Position numbers and translations under genes: made by a program
The notes under the pieces: generated by a model
Seen by the model: only the letters and a program-made list of their open reading frames with translations
The model's database searches: none
Told to the model about the DNA's origin: nothing
Assembly (NCBI RefSeq): GCF_036014215.1
Contig: NZ_CP107921.1
Coordinates: 2,675,501-2,739,500 of the forward strand
DNA from: Streptomyces sp. NBC_00440
GTDB lineage: Bacteria > Actinomycetota > Actinomycetes > Streptomycetales > Streptomycetaceae
Direction: 5' to 3'
Length of the DNA stretch: 64,000 bases
In this document: piece after piece, positions 49,658-61,973 of the stretch
How the letters are laid out: each line of letters starts with the position of its first letter
Position numbering within the stretch: position 1 is the first letter of the stretch

Positions 49658-51150
49658 ATGATAGGGGCGCGCATCACGGTGAACGGGAAGGAAGCAGCGC
49701 TCGCACCGACCGCACCCCACACCACGGTGCTGGACTTCCTGCGCGAGCGTGGCCTCACCGGCACCAAGGAGGGCTGCGCGGAGGGCGAGTGCGGCGCCTG
49801 TTCGGTCCTGGTGGCCCGGCCCGGCGTGAACAAGCCCACCGACTGGGTGGCGGTCAACGCCTGCCTGGTCCCGGCCGCGGCACTGGACGGCCAGGAGGTC
49901 ATCACCTCCGAAGGTCTCGCCACCCCCGGCAAACCCGGAACACCACCCGAACTGCACCCGGTTCAGGAGGAGATGGCGGTCCGCGGCGGCTCCCAGTGCG
50001 GTTACTGCACACCGGGGTTCATCTGCAGCATGGCAGCCGAGTACTACCGCCCCAACCGCTGCGCGCACGCGGAACCGGCCGGCTCGGCGGGCGGCACCGA
50101 CACGGACGTCGATGCCGACACCGACGCCGAGCACGGTCCGAACGGATTCGATCTGCACGCGCTGAGCGGGAACCTGTGCCGTTGCACCGGTTACCGCCCG
50201 ATCCGCGATGCCGCGTTCGCCGTCGGTACGCCTGCCGACGAGGACCCGCTGGCGCAGCGTCGCGAGCAGTCGCCGCCCGCACCGGTTGCCACCGAATACA
50301 CCCGGGACGGCAGCTCGTTCCTGCGCAAGAGCACGCTGGCCGAGACACTGCAACTGCTGCGCGAGCGGCCCGACGCGGTGGTGGTCGCCGGCTCCACGGA
50401 CTTCGGCGTCGAGGTGAACATCCGTTCCCGCCGGGCGGATTGCGTGGTCGCCGTCGACCGGCTGTCCGAGATGCGGGAGCTGCGGGTCGCATCCGACCAC
50501 ATCGAAATCGGGGCGGCACTGACGCTCACCGAGATCGAACGCCGCCTCGATGGCAGCGTCCCGCTGCTGGCAGAGCTGTTTCCGCAATTCGCGTCCCGGC
50601 TCATCCGCAACGGGGCGACCCTCGGCGGCAATCTGGGTACCGGCTCGCCCATCGGTGACAGCCCGCCCGTGCTGCTCGCGCTGGACGCGTCGGTGGTGCT
50701 GGCCGACGCCGACGGTGAGCGCGAGGTCCCGCTGGCGGACTACTTCACCGGCTACCGGCAGAGCGTGCGCCGTCCCGGCGAGCTGATCCGCGCGGTGCGC
50801 GTCCCGCTGCCCCTGTCGCCGGTCGTGGCCTTCCACAAGATCGCCAAGCGGCGTTTCGACGACATCTCCAGCGTGGCCGTCGCCTTCGCGCTGGACATCC
50901 GGGGAGGGGTCGTCCGTACGGCACGCATCGGTCTGGGCGGCGTGGCCGCCACCCCGATCCGCTCCCTGGCCACCGAGGCGGCCCTGGAGGGCAAGCCGTG
51001 GACGGCGGAGACCGTCGAGGCCGCGGCCCCCGTACTGCGGGCCGAGGGAACACCGATGAACGATCACCGCGCCAGCGCCGACTACCGCTCCGCGATGCTC
51101 GGCCAGAGCCTGCTGAAGCTGTACGCGCAAACCACTGAGGCGGTGCCGTC

Positions 51151-51154
<4 letters not shown>
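49658..51154 (+). CDS. xdhA: Xanthine dehydrogenase small subunit: 2Fe-2S plus FAD domains (498 aa)
   Basis: The first [2Fe-2S] cluster is held by Cys40, 45, 48 (CAEGECGAC) and 69; the second by CGYC (114-117) and CRC (174-176). An unusual Asp/Thr-rich insert (TDTDVDADTDAEHG, about 147-160) lies between these two halves. Residues about 200-490 are the FAD-binding domain (VVVAGSTDFGVEVN; NGATLGGNLGTGSPIGD). ATG start after GAAGG. ATGA overlap with xdhB. Confidence 0.92.
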
Positions 51155-53638
<2,484 letters not shown>

Positions 53639-53646
<8 letters not shown>

Positions 53647-54475
53647 CATGACATGGGTCGCCGCGGTCGCACGGTTGCGAACACGCAGGGAGCCCGGCGT
53701 GCTGGCGACCGTCGCGACCGTGCGCGGCCATGCGCCGCGCGACGCCGGTGCGAAACTCGTCGTGGGTCGGACCGAGGCGTGGGGCTCGATCGGTGGCGGC
53801 AACGTCGAGGCCGTCACCATCGACCGGGCCCGGGAAATGATCACCACGTCCAAGCCGGAGCCGGAGCTGATTGATTTCGCCCTGAACGACAAGGTGACCA
53901 ACCGGCATGGCGTGCAGTGCTGCGGCGGCACGGTCTCGGTGCTGCTCGAACCGCTGCCGGTGGTACGGGCGGTGGCGGTCTTCGGGGTCGGGCACGTAGG
54001 GCTGGAACTGGTGCGCATCCTGGCGCGTCAGGATCTCGACCTCCATCTGATCGACACCCGTTCCGACATCCTCACCGAGCAGCGGCTCGGCGTGCTCGCG
54101 GACGCGGTGGCGGACGTGCACGTCCATCACACACCGCTGCTGCCCGAGGAGGTGCTGGAGACATTGCCACCCGGCACCCAGGTCCTGATCATGACCCATG
54201 ACCACGCCGAGGACGCCGCGCTGTGCGACGCCGCCCTGCGCACGCCCCATCTCGGTTCCATCGGGTTGATCGGGTCGGCGGCCAAGTGGGCACGGTTCCG
54301 CAAACGCCTTGCCACCGAGGGCGGTCATGACGAGGCCGCCATCAACCGGATCAAGACCCCGATCGGGCTGGCCGACATCACCGGCAAGGAACCCGCGACC
54401 ATTGCCGTGAGCATCGCGGCCGATGTGCTGCGCACCTTCGAAGCCCAGGAGGCCTCATCGCTCGTACGAGGGTGA
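53639..54475 (+). CDS. xdhC: Xanthine dehydrogenase accessory protein XdhC (278 aa)
   Basis: N-terminal XdhC/CoxI domain (GVLATVATVRGHAPRDAGAK; GSIGGGNVEAVTID; QCCGGTVSVLLEPL) and a C-terminal Rossmann domain (AVAVFGVGHVGLELVRILAR). XdhC binds and sulfurates molybdenum cofactor and hands it to XdhB. The GTG at 53,639 overlaps xdhB; an ATG three codons on is an alternative. Confidence 0.9.
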
Positions 54476-54482
54476 GGCCGGC

Positions 54483-54517
54483 CGTTCGGGTCAGGCCGGC
54501 CCGGCCTGACCCGAACG
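54483..54517. terminator. Bidirectional terminator between xdhC and the ThDP enzyme gene
   Basis: CGTTCGGGTCAGGCCGG and CCGGCCTGACCCGAACG are exact complements with a single base between. Convergent genes end on both sides. Confidence 0.75.
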
Positions 54518-54550
54518 AAAGGCCCTGTGCCGTGTCCCCACGGCCGCGCC

Positions 54551-56227
54551 TCAACCCAGATGCGTGGGCGCGAACATCTTCAGCACCGCCGGCAGCACGA
54601 CCACCGAAGGGCCCGGCTCCGCGAACGCCTTGGCCAGATCCTCGGTCAGGGTCTCCGGAGTCGTACGCAGTGCCGGGACCCCGAAGGACTCCGCCAGGGC
54701 CACGAAGTCCGGGCGGGTGAGTTCCGTGGCGGTGGCCTCGCCGAAGGCGTCCTCCATGTACTCGCGCAGGATGCCGTAGCCGCCGTCGTCCACGATCAGC
54801 CAGGTGACCGGCAGACCGTACTGGCGGGCCGTGGCCAGCTCCGCGATCGAGTACATCGCGCCGCCGTCGCCCGACACCGCGAGGACCGGTGTGGTGGGGT
54901 CGGCGACCGCTGCCCCCAGCGCGGCCGGGAAGCCGTAGCCGAGGCCGCCCGCGCCCTGGGCGGAGTGCAGGGCGCCGGGCCAGGCGGACCAGGCCCAGTA
55001 GGCGAGGATCGTCATGTCCCAGAAGCTGGGCGACGTGGCGGGCAGCGCGGCCCTGACCGAGGCCAGGATCTGCTGTTCCCCGTCCAGGTCCTGGCCCGCG
55101 ATCCGCTCCGCGACCTTGGCGAGGACGGTGCGTACGGCGTCGGCAGCGCCCGGGTCGGTGCGCTCCTCCACCGTATCGAGCAGGGCGGACAGCGCGATCC
55201 GGGCGTCCGCGTGGATGCCGAGCGCCGGGTGGTTGGACTCCAGCTTGCCGAGGTCGGCCTCGATCTGGACGACCCGGCCGCGTGGCTTGAACGTGTGGTA
55301 GTTCGAGGAGAGTTCGCCGAGCCCGGAGCCGACGACCAGCAGGACGTCCGCCGCCTCCAGGAAGTCCGTGGTGTGCCGGTCCTCCATCCAGGACTGGAGC
55401 GAGAGCGGGTGCTCCCACGGGAACGCGCCCTTGCCGCCGACCGTGCAGACGACCGGGGCGTCGAGGCGTTCGGCGAGCGCGAGCAGCTTTCCGGCCGCGT
55501 CGGACCGTACGACACCGCCGCCCGCGATGATCACCGGGCGCTCGGCGTGCGAGAGCAGGTGCGCTGCCACCGCGGTCAGTTCGGGGCGCGGCTCCAGCTC
55601 GCGCGGGGTCGCGTCCATCGCGGTGACGGGCGGGAGGGTCGTCTCCGCGAGCAGCACGTCCTGCGGGATCTCCACCCAGACGGGGCCGTGCGGGGCGGTC
55701 AGCGCGGACTCCCAGGCCGCCGCGATGGCGGAGGGGATCTGGGACGCGGTGCGCACGGTGTGCACGGACTTCACGATGTCGCGGAACGACGCCTTCTGGT
55801 CGCGGAGTTCATGCAGGTACCCATGGCGTCCGCCGCCGAGCCCGGCCGTCGGGACCTGGCTGGAGATCGCGAGCACGGGCGCGCTGGCCGCCGCCGCCTC
55901 CTGGAGCGCGGCGAGCGAGGTCAGTGCGCCGGGGCCGGTGGAGAGCAGCAGCGGGGCGACCTCGCCGGTGATCCGGCCGTACGCGTCGGCTGCGAAGCCC
56001 GCGTTGTTCTCGACGCGCAGCCCCACGTACGAGAGCGCCGAGCGGCGCAGCGCGTCGAACATGCCGAGCGCGTGCTGGCCGGGGAGGCCGAAGACCGTGG
56101 TGGCGCCCAGCCCTTGGAGGGTCTCGACGACCAGGTCGCCGCCGTTGCGCCCCGCCGGAGGGTTGAGCGCGGCGGCGGTCTGCTCCGCGGTGAGCCGTGG
56201 GGTCTCGTGGTGGTGGTCGTGCGTCAC
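54551..56227 (-). CDS. Thiamine-diphosphate-dependent enzyme, acetolactate-synthase-like (558 aa)
   Basis: Three-domain ThDP fold: the catalytic Glu of the N-terminal domain in [18 protein letters not shown], a central nucleotide-like domain, and the ThDP/Mg motif [20 protein letters not shown] through VDDGGYG. It starts [16 protein letters not shown]. It is co-operonic with a ureohydrolase (GTGA overlap) and a symporter, so catabolism of a guanidino or keto compound is more likely than branched-chain amino-acid synthesis. Substrate not identified. Confidence 0.82.
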   Translation of the reverse strand: MTHDHHHETPRLTAEQTAAALNPPAGRNGGDLVVETLQGLGATTVFGLPGQHALGMFDALRRSALSYVGLRVENNAGFAADAYGRITGEVAPLLLSTGPGALTSLAALQEAAAASAPVLAISSQVPTAGLGGGRHGYLHELRDQKASFRDIVKSVHTVRTASQIPSAIAAAWESALTAPHGPVWVEIPQDVLLAETTLPPVTAMDATPRELEPRPELTAVAAHLLSHAERPVIIAGGGVVRSDAAGKLLALAERLDAPVVCTVGGKGAFPWEHPLSLQSWMEDRHTTDFLEAADVLLVVGSGLGELSSNYHTFKPRGRVVQIEADLGKLESNHPALGIHADARIALSALLDTVEERTDPGAADAVRTVLAKVAERIAGQDLDGEQQILASVRAALPATSPSFWDMTILAYWAWSAWPGALHSAQGAGGLGYGFPAALGAAVADPTTPVLAVSGDGGAMYSIAELATARQYGLPVTWLIVDDGGYGILREYMEDAFGEATATELTRPDFVALAESFGVPALRTTPETLTEDLAKAFAEPGPSVVVLPAVLKMFAPTHLG

Positions 56228-57192
56228 TTGGCTCGGGCCTCGGCAATCTGGCGCGACATGATCGTGGTGAGTTCGTACGCCGTGTGGGAGGCGGCGACGG
56301 AGGTGATCTCGGCGTGGTCGTACGCCGGGGCGACCTCGACCAGGTCGGCGGAGACCAGGTGGCAGGAGGAGAGCCCGCGGACGATCTCCAGGAGTTCGCG
56401 GGAGGTCAGCCCGCCGGCCTCGGGGGTGCCGGTGCCGGGCGCGTGTGCCGGGTCCAGTACGTCGATGTCGATGGAGATGTACAGCGGCCGGCTGCCGATG
56501 CGCTGGCGCAGCTGGTCGGTGATCTCGTCCACCCCGCGCCGCATGACATCGGCCGACGAGACGATGCCGAAGCCCATCTTCGCGTCGTCGTCCAGGTCCT
56601 TCTTGCCGTAGAGCGGGCCGCGCGTGCCGACGTGCGAGAGCGCGGAGGTGTCGAGGATGCCCTCCTCGACGGCCCGGCGGAACGGCGTGCCGTGGGTGTA
56701 CTCGGCGCCGAAGTAGGTGTCCCAGGTGTCCAGGTGTGCGTCGAAGTGGAGCAGCGCGACCGGGCCGTGCTGCTTGGCGACCGAGCGCAGCAGCGGCAGC
56801 GCGATCGTGTGGTCGCCGCCGAGCGTCATCAGCCGGGCGCCGGTGGAGAGCAGGTCGTCGGCGGCGGCCTCGATGGTGTCGACGGCCTCGTTGATGTTGA
56901 ACGGGTTGGCCGCGATGTCGCCCGCGTCGGCGACCTGCGCCAGCGCGAACGGCGACGCGTCCTGCGCCGGGTTGTACGGGCGCAGCAGCCGGGACGCCTC
57001 GCGGATGGCGTTGCCGCCGAAGCGGGCGCCGGGCCGGTAGGAGACGCCGGAGTCGAAGGGCACACCGACAACGGCCACATCGGCGGTGCCGACCTCGTCG
57101 AGCCGGGGCAGCCTGGCGAAGGTCGCGGGGCCGGCGTACCGGGGGACGCGGGACGAATCGACGGGGCCGCGCGGCTGTTCGGTGCTGCTCAT
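56224..57192 (-). CDS. Agmatinase-family ureohydrolase (322 aa)
   Basis: The binuclear Mn site is complete: [21 protein letters not shown] and [22 protein letters not shown]. It hydrolyses a guanidino compound to urea and an amine; agmatine and 4-guanidinobutyrate are the usual alternatives and cannot be told apart from these motifs alone. GAAGAAGGG precedes the ATG. Middle gene of the operon symporter / ureohydrolase / ThDP enzyme. Confidence 0.88.
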   Translation of the reverse strand: MSSTEQPRGPVDSSRVPRYAGPATFARLPRLDEVGTADVAVVGVPFDSGVSYRPGARFGGNAIREASRLLRPYNPAQDASPFALAQVADAGDIAANPFNINEAVDTIEAAADDLLSTGARLMTLGGDHTIALPLLRSVAKQHGPVALLHFDAHLDTWDTYFGAEYTHGTPFRRAVEEGILDTSALSHVGTRGPLYGKKDLDDDAKMGFGIVSSADVMRRGVDEITDQLRQRIGSRPLYISIDIDVLDPAHAPGTGTPEAGGLTSRELLEIVRGLSSCHLVSADLVEVAPAYDHAEITSVAASHTAYELTTIMSRQIAEARAK

Positions 57193-57263
57193 GGGTGTGC
57201 CCTTCTTCTCTTTATTTCTGCGCTTTTGACGCGTGTTCGGTGCTTTTTGGGCCCGTGGGAACT

Positions 57264-58769
57264 TTAGCTGTGGGCCGGTACGGAATCGGAGGCGGAGCCG
57301 GGCCCGTTGGCTTCTTCAGCGCCGGACGCGCCGGATCCGTCCCGCCCGGCCAGCCGCTCCCGCCAGGCCGCGAGTACCGCCGCGTCCGTCGGCCTGGTGG
57401 CCAGTGAGACGACGACGTACACGACCAGGGAGCTGAGCAGCCCGTAGTAGATCGGCTCGTTGGCGAGGGCTCCGTACTTCACCATCAGGCCGAGGACGAC
57501 GAGCCCGCCCACCGTGACGGACGCCAGCGCTCCCTGCACGGTGCCGCGCTTCCACAGCAGACCGCCGAGAATCGGCACCAGCAACCCGCCGACCAGCAGG
57601 TTGTACGCGACGGTGAGCGCCTCGACGACGTTGTTCAGCGCGATGGCGATACAGATGACCAGGACACCCATGGCGAGGATGAAGGCCCTGTTGCCGCGTA
57701 CCTCGTCGTGGTCCTCGCCCTTCTTGCCCCCGCCGCCCCGTATCCCGCGCAGCCGCGACCAGATGTCGTTGTTGGCGACGGTGGCGCAGGCGATCAGGGC
57801 ACCGGACGAGGTGGACATCACCGCGGCCAGCGCGGCGGCGAGCACCAGTCCCCTTACGCCGATGGGCAGTTCGTCCTTCACGATGGTCGCGAAGGCCGCG
57901 TCGGAGCTCGGCAGCTTCGGGTACATGACCTTGGCGGCCGTCCCGATGACGGCGCCGGCGACCGCGTACACCAGGCAGTACGTACCGGCGACCGTGCCGC
58001 CGAGCCGGGCGACCTTGTCGCTGCGCGCGGTGAAGACCCGCTGCCAGATGTCCTGCCCGATCAGCATGCCGAAGGTGTAGATCAGGACATACGTGAAGAT
58101 CGTCTCGGCGCCGATGCCCAGCGGGTCGAAGTACGAGGTGGGCAGCTTGGCCTTCATCTCCGAGAAGCCGCCGGCCTTGACGATCGCGATCGGCAGCAGC
58201 AGGAGGAGCACGCCGATCGTCTTGACGACGAACTGCACCATGTCGGTGAGGGTGATCGACCACATGCCGCCGAGCGTCGAGTACGCGACAACGATCGCAC
58301 CGCCGAGGATGATCGCCACGGTCCGGTTCATGTCGAAGAGGACGTCGAAGATCGTGGCGTAGGCGATGGTCGAGGTGACCGCGAGCATCAGCGTGTACGC
58401 CCACATGACGACGCCGGAGATGATCCCGGCCCGGCCGCCGTAGCGCAGGTCGAGCATCTCGGAGACGGTGTAGACCTTCAGCCGGGCGATGCGCCCGGAG
58501 AAGAAGATGCTGAGCGCGAGGAGCCCCAGGCCGATGGTGAAGACCATCCAGGCGCCGGAGAGGCCGTACTGGTACCCGAGGCCCACACCGCCGATGGTGG
58601 AGGCGCCACCGAGCACGATCGCGGCCATGGTGCCGGAGTACATGGCGGGTCCGAGCCTGCGGCCCGCCACCAGGAACTCGGACTTGGACTTGGCGCGGCG
58701 CATGCCCCACCAGCCCATGGCGAGCATTCCGGCCAGGTAGGCCACGATCACCGCGTAGTCGACTGCCAT
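57264..58769 (-). CDS. Sodium:solute symporter family protein (501 aa)
   Basis: About 13 hydrophobic segments with the SSS pattern ([40 protein letters not shown]), a polar loop around residues 335-350 and an acidic/Ser-rich tail. GGGAG precedes the ATG. It probably imports the guanidino compound or keto acid handled by its operon neighbours; divergent from the PucR regulator. Confidence 0.88.
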   Translation of the reverse strand: MAVDYAVIVAYLAGMLAMGWWGMRRAKSKSEFLVAGRRLGPAMYSGTMAAIVLGGASTIGGVGLGYQYGLSGAWMVFTIGLGLLALSIFFSGRIARLKVYTVSEMLDLRYGGRAGIISGVVMWAYTLMLAVTSTIAYATIFDVLFDMNRTVAIILGGAIVVAYSTLGGMWSITLTDMVQFVVKTIGVLLLLLPIAIVKAGGFSEMKAKLPTSYFDPLGIGAETIFTYVLIYTFGMLIGQDIWQRVFTARSDKVARLGGTVAGTYCLVYAVAGAVIGTAAKVMYPKLPSSDAAFATIVKDELPIGVRGLVLAAALAAVMSTSSGALIACATVANNDIWSRLRGIRGGGGKKGEDHDEVRGNRAFILAMGVLVICIAIALNNVVEALTVAYNLLVGGLLVPILGGLLWKRGTVQGALASVTVGGLVVLGLMVKYGALANEPIYYGLLSSLVVYVVVSLATRPTDAAVLAAWRERLAGRDGSGASGAEEANGPGSASDSVPAHS

Positions 58770-58871
58770 GCGCGCTCCCTCTCATCGCGGGGGGCCGTAA
58801 CACCTCTGCCACCTGCGCCGGACTGCTTTCGAACGTTGACCCTAGGTGGCCTGAAAGCGACGTTGAAGTGT

Positions 58872-58912
58872 ACGTTCCATCCACTGAACCTCTCCACCGA
58901 TGGATGGAACGT
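58872..58912. promoter_or_regulatory. Perfect 12-bp inverted repeat upstream of pucR-type gene
   Basis: ACGTTCCATCCA (58,872) and TGGATGGAACGT (58,901) are separated by 17 bp and lie between the divergent symporter and regulator genes. Likely operator of the PucR protein. Confidence 0.6.
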
Positions 58913-58914
58913 CC

Positions 58915-60417
58915 ATGCCGGACCTCGCCGCTCCCCCCACCGCCCCCGTCCAGCTGTCGGCCCTGCTCGCCCGGCGGGACCTCGGACTGCGCCAGGTCGC
59001 GGGCCCTCCGGCCGGGGAAGGCGGCGGTGCTGCGGTGCACTGGGTGCACACCAGTGAGATGGCCGACCCGTATCCGTATCTGCTCGGCGGTGAGCTGCTG
59101 CTGACCGCCGGGGTGCAGCTCGCCGACGACCCGGACCGGTACGCGGCCCGCATCGTCGCGGCGGGCGGAGCGGCGCTCGGCTTCGGGCTCGCGCCGGTGT
59201 ACGACACGGTGCCGGATGCGCTGGGCGCCGCGTGCGACCGCCATGGCCTGCCACTGGTGGAGGTGCCGACCAGGACCCCCTTCACGGCGGTGGCCCGCGC
59301 GGTGTGGGGCCTGATGGCGGAGGCCCGCCACCACGAGCTGCGCCGGGTGTCCCAGGCCCAGCAGGGCCTGGCAGCGGCGGCGGCCCGCCCGGACCCGGTA
59401 CCGGCGGTACTGCGCCAGCTGGCCACCCGGCTCGGCGGCCGGGCGGTACTGCTCGCCCCGGACGGTACGGCGCTCCAGGCGGCGGGACGCGAGCCGGAGC
59501 CCGGGGCGCGCGAGGCACTGGCGGCACTCGCCCGGGTCGTACGGCCGGGGGCAGGTGCGCCAGGGGCGGGCACGCCGGGGGCGCAGCCGCCCCCTTCCCC
59601 GGCGCCCGGGGCCGGTCCGGCCGGCCCGCGCCCCGCCCCCACGTCCGCCACCGACACGGCGGGCTCCGCGCACCTCGCGGCGTACGCGGTGGCGGGCGGT
59701 GAGGGACTGGTGCTCGGCGTGGCCACCACCTCACGCGAACCGGGCGACCACACCATCGCCGGGGTCGCAGTCGTCCTGCTCTCGCTGCTCACCGCCCCCC
59801 GGCAGGGCGCCGATGAGGCGGCGCGCTCGTCCGCGCTGGTCCGGCTGCTGCTCGGCGCCGCACCCGCCGACGTGTCGCCACTGCTGGGCGAGGGCCCCTG
59901 GACGGTGGTGCACGCCCATGGCACGGGGGCCCCGCCCGCACTCGGCAGCCCGCTGGTGGACACGTCGGCCGACACCGTGCGCATCCTGCTGCCCGCCGAC
60001 CGCGAGGTCGCCCGCCACCCCGGCTGGACGCTCGGGCTGAGCGCCCCGGCCGCGCTACGGGACCTCCCGGCGGCCGACGCCCAGGCCGGCCGGGCCCTGC
60101 GCCACGCGAAGGCGACCCGCACCCCGCTGTCCCGGCACGGCACGACGGGCCTCGCCGCCCTCCTCGACCCGACGGAGGCAGCGGCCCACGCTCGCACTCT
60201 CCTCGCCCCGCTCGGCGACCCGCCACCGCCCGCACTGCTGGAGACGCTGCGCACCTGGCTCGCACTGCACGGCAGTTGGGACCGTACGGCGGTGGCCCTG
60301 GCCATCCACCGCAACACGGTCCGCCAGCGCATCGGCCGCTGCGCGACACTGCTCGGCTCCGACCTGGACGACATGGACGTACGGACGGAGCTGTGGTTCG
60401 CGCTGCGGCAGGGGTGA
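58915..60417 (+). CDS. PucR-family transcriptional regulator (500 aa)
   Basis: The N-terminal PucR domain (LSALLARRDLGLRQVAGP; HWVHTSEMADPYPYLLGGEL) senses an intracellular ligand; a long middle with Pro/Ala/Gly-rich insert (about 200-245) follows; the C-terminal helix-turn-helix is in WDRTAVALAIHRNTVRQRIG. PucR proteins control purine, allantoin or amine catabolism. The ATG at 58,915 is preferred since an ATG at 58,900 would place the right operator arm inside the gene. Likely regulates the divergent symporter/ureohydrolase/ThDP operon. Confidence 0.86.
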   Translation: MPDLAAPPTAPVQLSALLARRDLGLRQVAGPPAGEGGGAAVHWVHTSEMADPYPYLLGGELLLTAGVQLADDPDRYAARIVAAGGAALGFGLAPVYDTVPDALGAACDRHGLPLVEVPTRTPFTAVARAVWGLMAEARHHELRRVSQAQQGLAAAAARPDPVPAVLRQLATRLGGRAVLLAPDGTALQAAGREPEPGAREALAALARVVRPGAGAPGAGTPGAQPPPSPAPGAGPAGPRPAPTSATDTAGSAHLAAYAVAGGEGLVLGVATTSREPGDHTIAGVAVVLLSLLTAPRQGADEAARSSALVRLLLGAAPADVSPLLGEGPWTVVHAHGTGAPPALGSPLVDTSADTVRILLPADREVARHPGWTLGLSAPAALRDLPAADAQAGRALRHAKATRTPLSRHGTTGLAALLDPTEAAAHARTLLAPLGDPPPPALLETLRTWLALHGSWDRTAVALAIHRNTVRQRIGRCATLLGSDLDDMDVRTELWFALRQG

Positions 60418-60669
60418 ACCGAACCGCAGGCGATTCCCGCCGCGTCCCTGTGCCGCTGGGACAGCATGACCGACCAGGCTATTCCGGACTCCGCCTCGGT
60501 GAACGGCCGGCGCAGGTCGTCGTACGGCAACGTCGAAGGTGGCGGCCGCATCGAGCAACCAGCGGTGCGGGATCAGCTGTCACCCTGGCGCCGGGGGGAA
60601 GGCGGCGGTTCGGGCCGGTCCGCGCGCAGTCGTAGGGCCGCGAGCGGACCGGCCGGGGTGTGACGGGCT
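60418..60669. other. Intergenic gap without a supported gene
   Basis: 252 bp between the rightward PucR gene and the leftward effector gene. A 65-codon rightward frame (60,466-60,663) has no convincing ribosome-binding site. No terminator hairpin of note seen. Confidence 0.4.
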
Positions 60670-61752
60670 CTACCAGTCGTCACTGTCCCGGCGCCGGTAC
60701 CGCGGTCGGCGGGCCGGACTCAGGGAAGGGCTGCGCGAACTGCGCGAACTCGCCCGCCTCAAACGATCCTGCTCCCAGTCGTCGTACTCCGGAACCACAC
60801 CGGCGTCCAGCCCCGACACCACCTGACGCGCCGCGGCGTACTGCGCCTGCCTGCGGATTTCGTTGGTGTGCGGGAGATCTCCCCGCCGTTCGCGCTCTGC
60901 GGCCGTTCGGGTGTCGAAGGGATCGAGCCTGGTTGAGAACGGTTCGCTGCCCAGGGGCTCATGGGGCGACCTCATGGAATATTCCAGGTCGCGGTAGATG
61001 CTGCTTCGGCCGACCCGTCGGCTCATACCGGCCTGCGTGATCGGAATTCCGTGCATATCGACCGGGGAGGCATACTGCGGGACCCGCGAACTCTGGTATC
61101 GCGGGACGCTTCCACGGACATCCACCATGGGCATCTGGTGCCCCGAGTTGGCGTACTCGTAGCGGCGATGCGAGAGGTTCGTGCCATCGGTGCCGGGGGC
61201 CAGGTTCGATGACCGCTGAGGTGTGCCGTACACCGGGTCACCGTGGCTGTAGGCGGCCGCGAGGTGCAGGTGGGACACCGGGCCGCCGGGGTGTACGCCG
61301 GCGTCCCGCATGTGACGGGCCGCCGAGCGATTGTTCATCACACTGTTCTGGGAGGGGTGCCTCCGGGTGGGCTGGCGCCCCAGGTAATCACGGTCGATGT
61401 AGCTCGATTCCGTGCGGTCGTACAAGGGTGACTCACCGTAGTACTCATCGTACTCATCGGAGTAGCGACTGCTCCTCCGGCTGCTACCGGCCCGCTGCAC
61501 CGTCGGGGCGTTGCCACCCGTCGTGCCGGTGGTGCCGCCTCGCCCCCTGCTCAGAGCAGCGGTGAGACCGGCGTTGCCGACACTGCGCTGGAGGACGCCC
61601 ATCGACGCGGCGGTGGGGTGCGCCAGGCTCGCGGCGGCCTGTGCCGCGTCATTGGCATGGGTGGGGGGAGAGAACGCCTGCGAGGGACGCCGTACTGGCC
61701 CTTTGGCCTTGGTCCAGTCGGCATCCCCTGCCGGGCCTACATGAGAGTGCAT
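60670..61752 (-). CDS. Putative eCIS-associated effector (360 aa)
   Basis: Residues 51-60 MGVLQRSVGN, followed by AGLTAALSR and, near 85, TVQRAG, match the LQRSxGN...VQR leader seen in actinobacterial proteins encoded beside extracellular contractile injection systems (eCIS). The middle is low-complexity (Ser, Tyr, Asp, Arg). A core at about 157-200 (PVSHLHLAAAYSHGDP, SNLAPGTDGTNLSH) resembles the histidine/asparagine layout of toxin nuclease domains. The C-terminus is basic, RRPRYRRRDSDDW. The neighbour is the eCIS-type AAA ATPase. Effector and nuclease readings are inference. Confidence 0.6.
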   Translation of the reverse strand: MHSHVGPAGDADWTKAKGPVRRPSQAFSPPTHANDAAQAAASLAHPTAASMGVLQRSVGNAGLTAALSRGRGGTTGTTGGNAPTVQRAGSSRRSSRYSDEYDEYYGESPLYDRTESSYIDRDYLGRQPTRRHPSQNSVMNNRSAARHMRDAGVHPGGPVSHLHLAAAYSHGDPVYGTPQRSSNLAPGTDGTNLSHRRYEYANSGHQMPMVDVRGSVPRYQSSRVPQYASPVDMHGIPITQAGMSRRVGRSSIYRDLEYSMRSPHEPLGSEPFSTRLDPFDTRTAAERERRGDLPHTNEIRRQAQYAAARQVVSGLDAGVVPEYDDWEQDRLRRASSRSSRSPSLSPARRPRYRRRDSDDW

Positions 61753-61973
61753 GGAGTGGCCTCTGCGATGGGGGATTTCGAACGATCAGTCCTGGCAGCG
61801 TACTTCGCTCACTTGAGAGCCGTACAGCGGCGTCAGGATTCCTTTCCAGGGCTCGCTGGTTACGCCCCGGCGCACCGGGATCGGCGGGCCTACGGGCTTA
61901 CGGTGAAGCGAAGTTGACCGACGAGCCGGCCGATACCGGCCGGCTGCACAAGCGGCCCGACGGGCCCGTCCGC

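Noticed and set aside
60466..60663. Rightward 65-codon frame between PucR and effector genes
   Set aside because: Weak ribosome-binding site and arginine/glycine-rich composition as expected for non-coding high-GC DNA.
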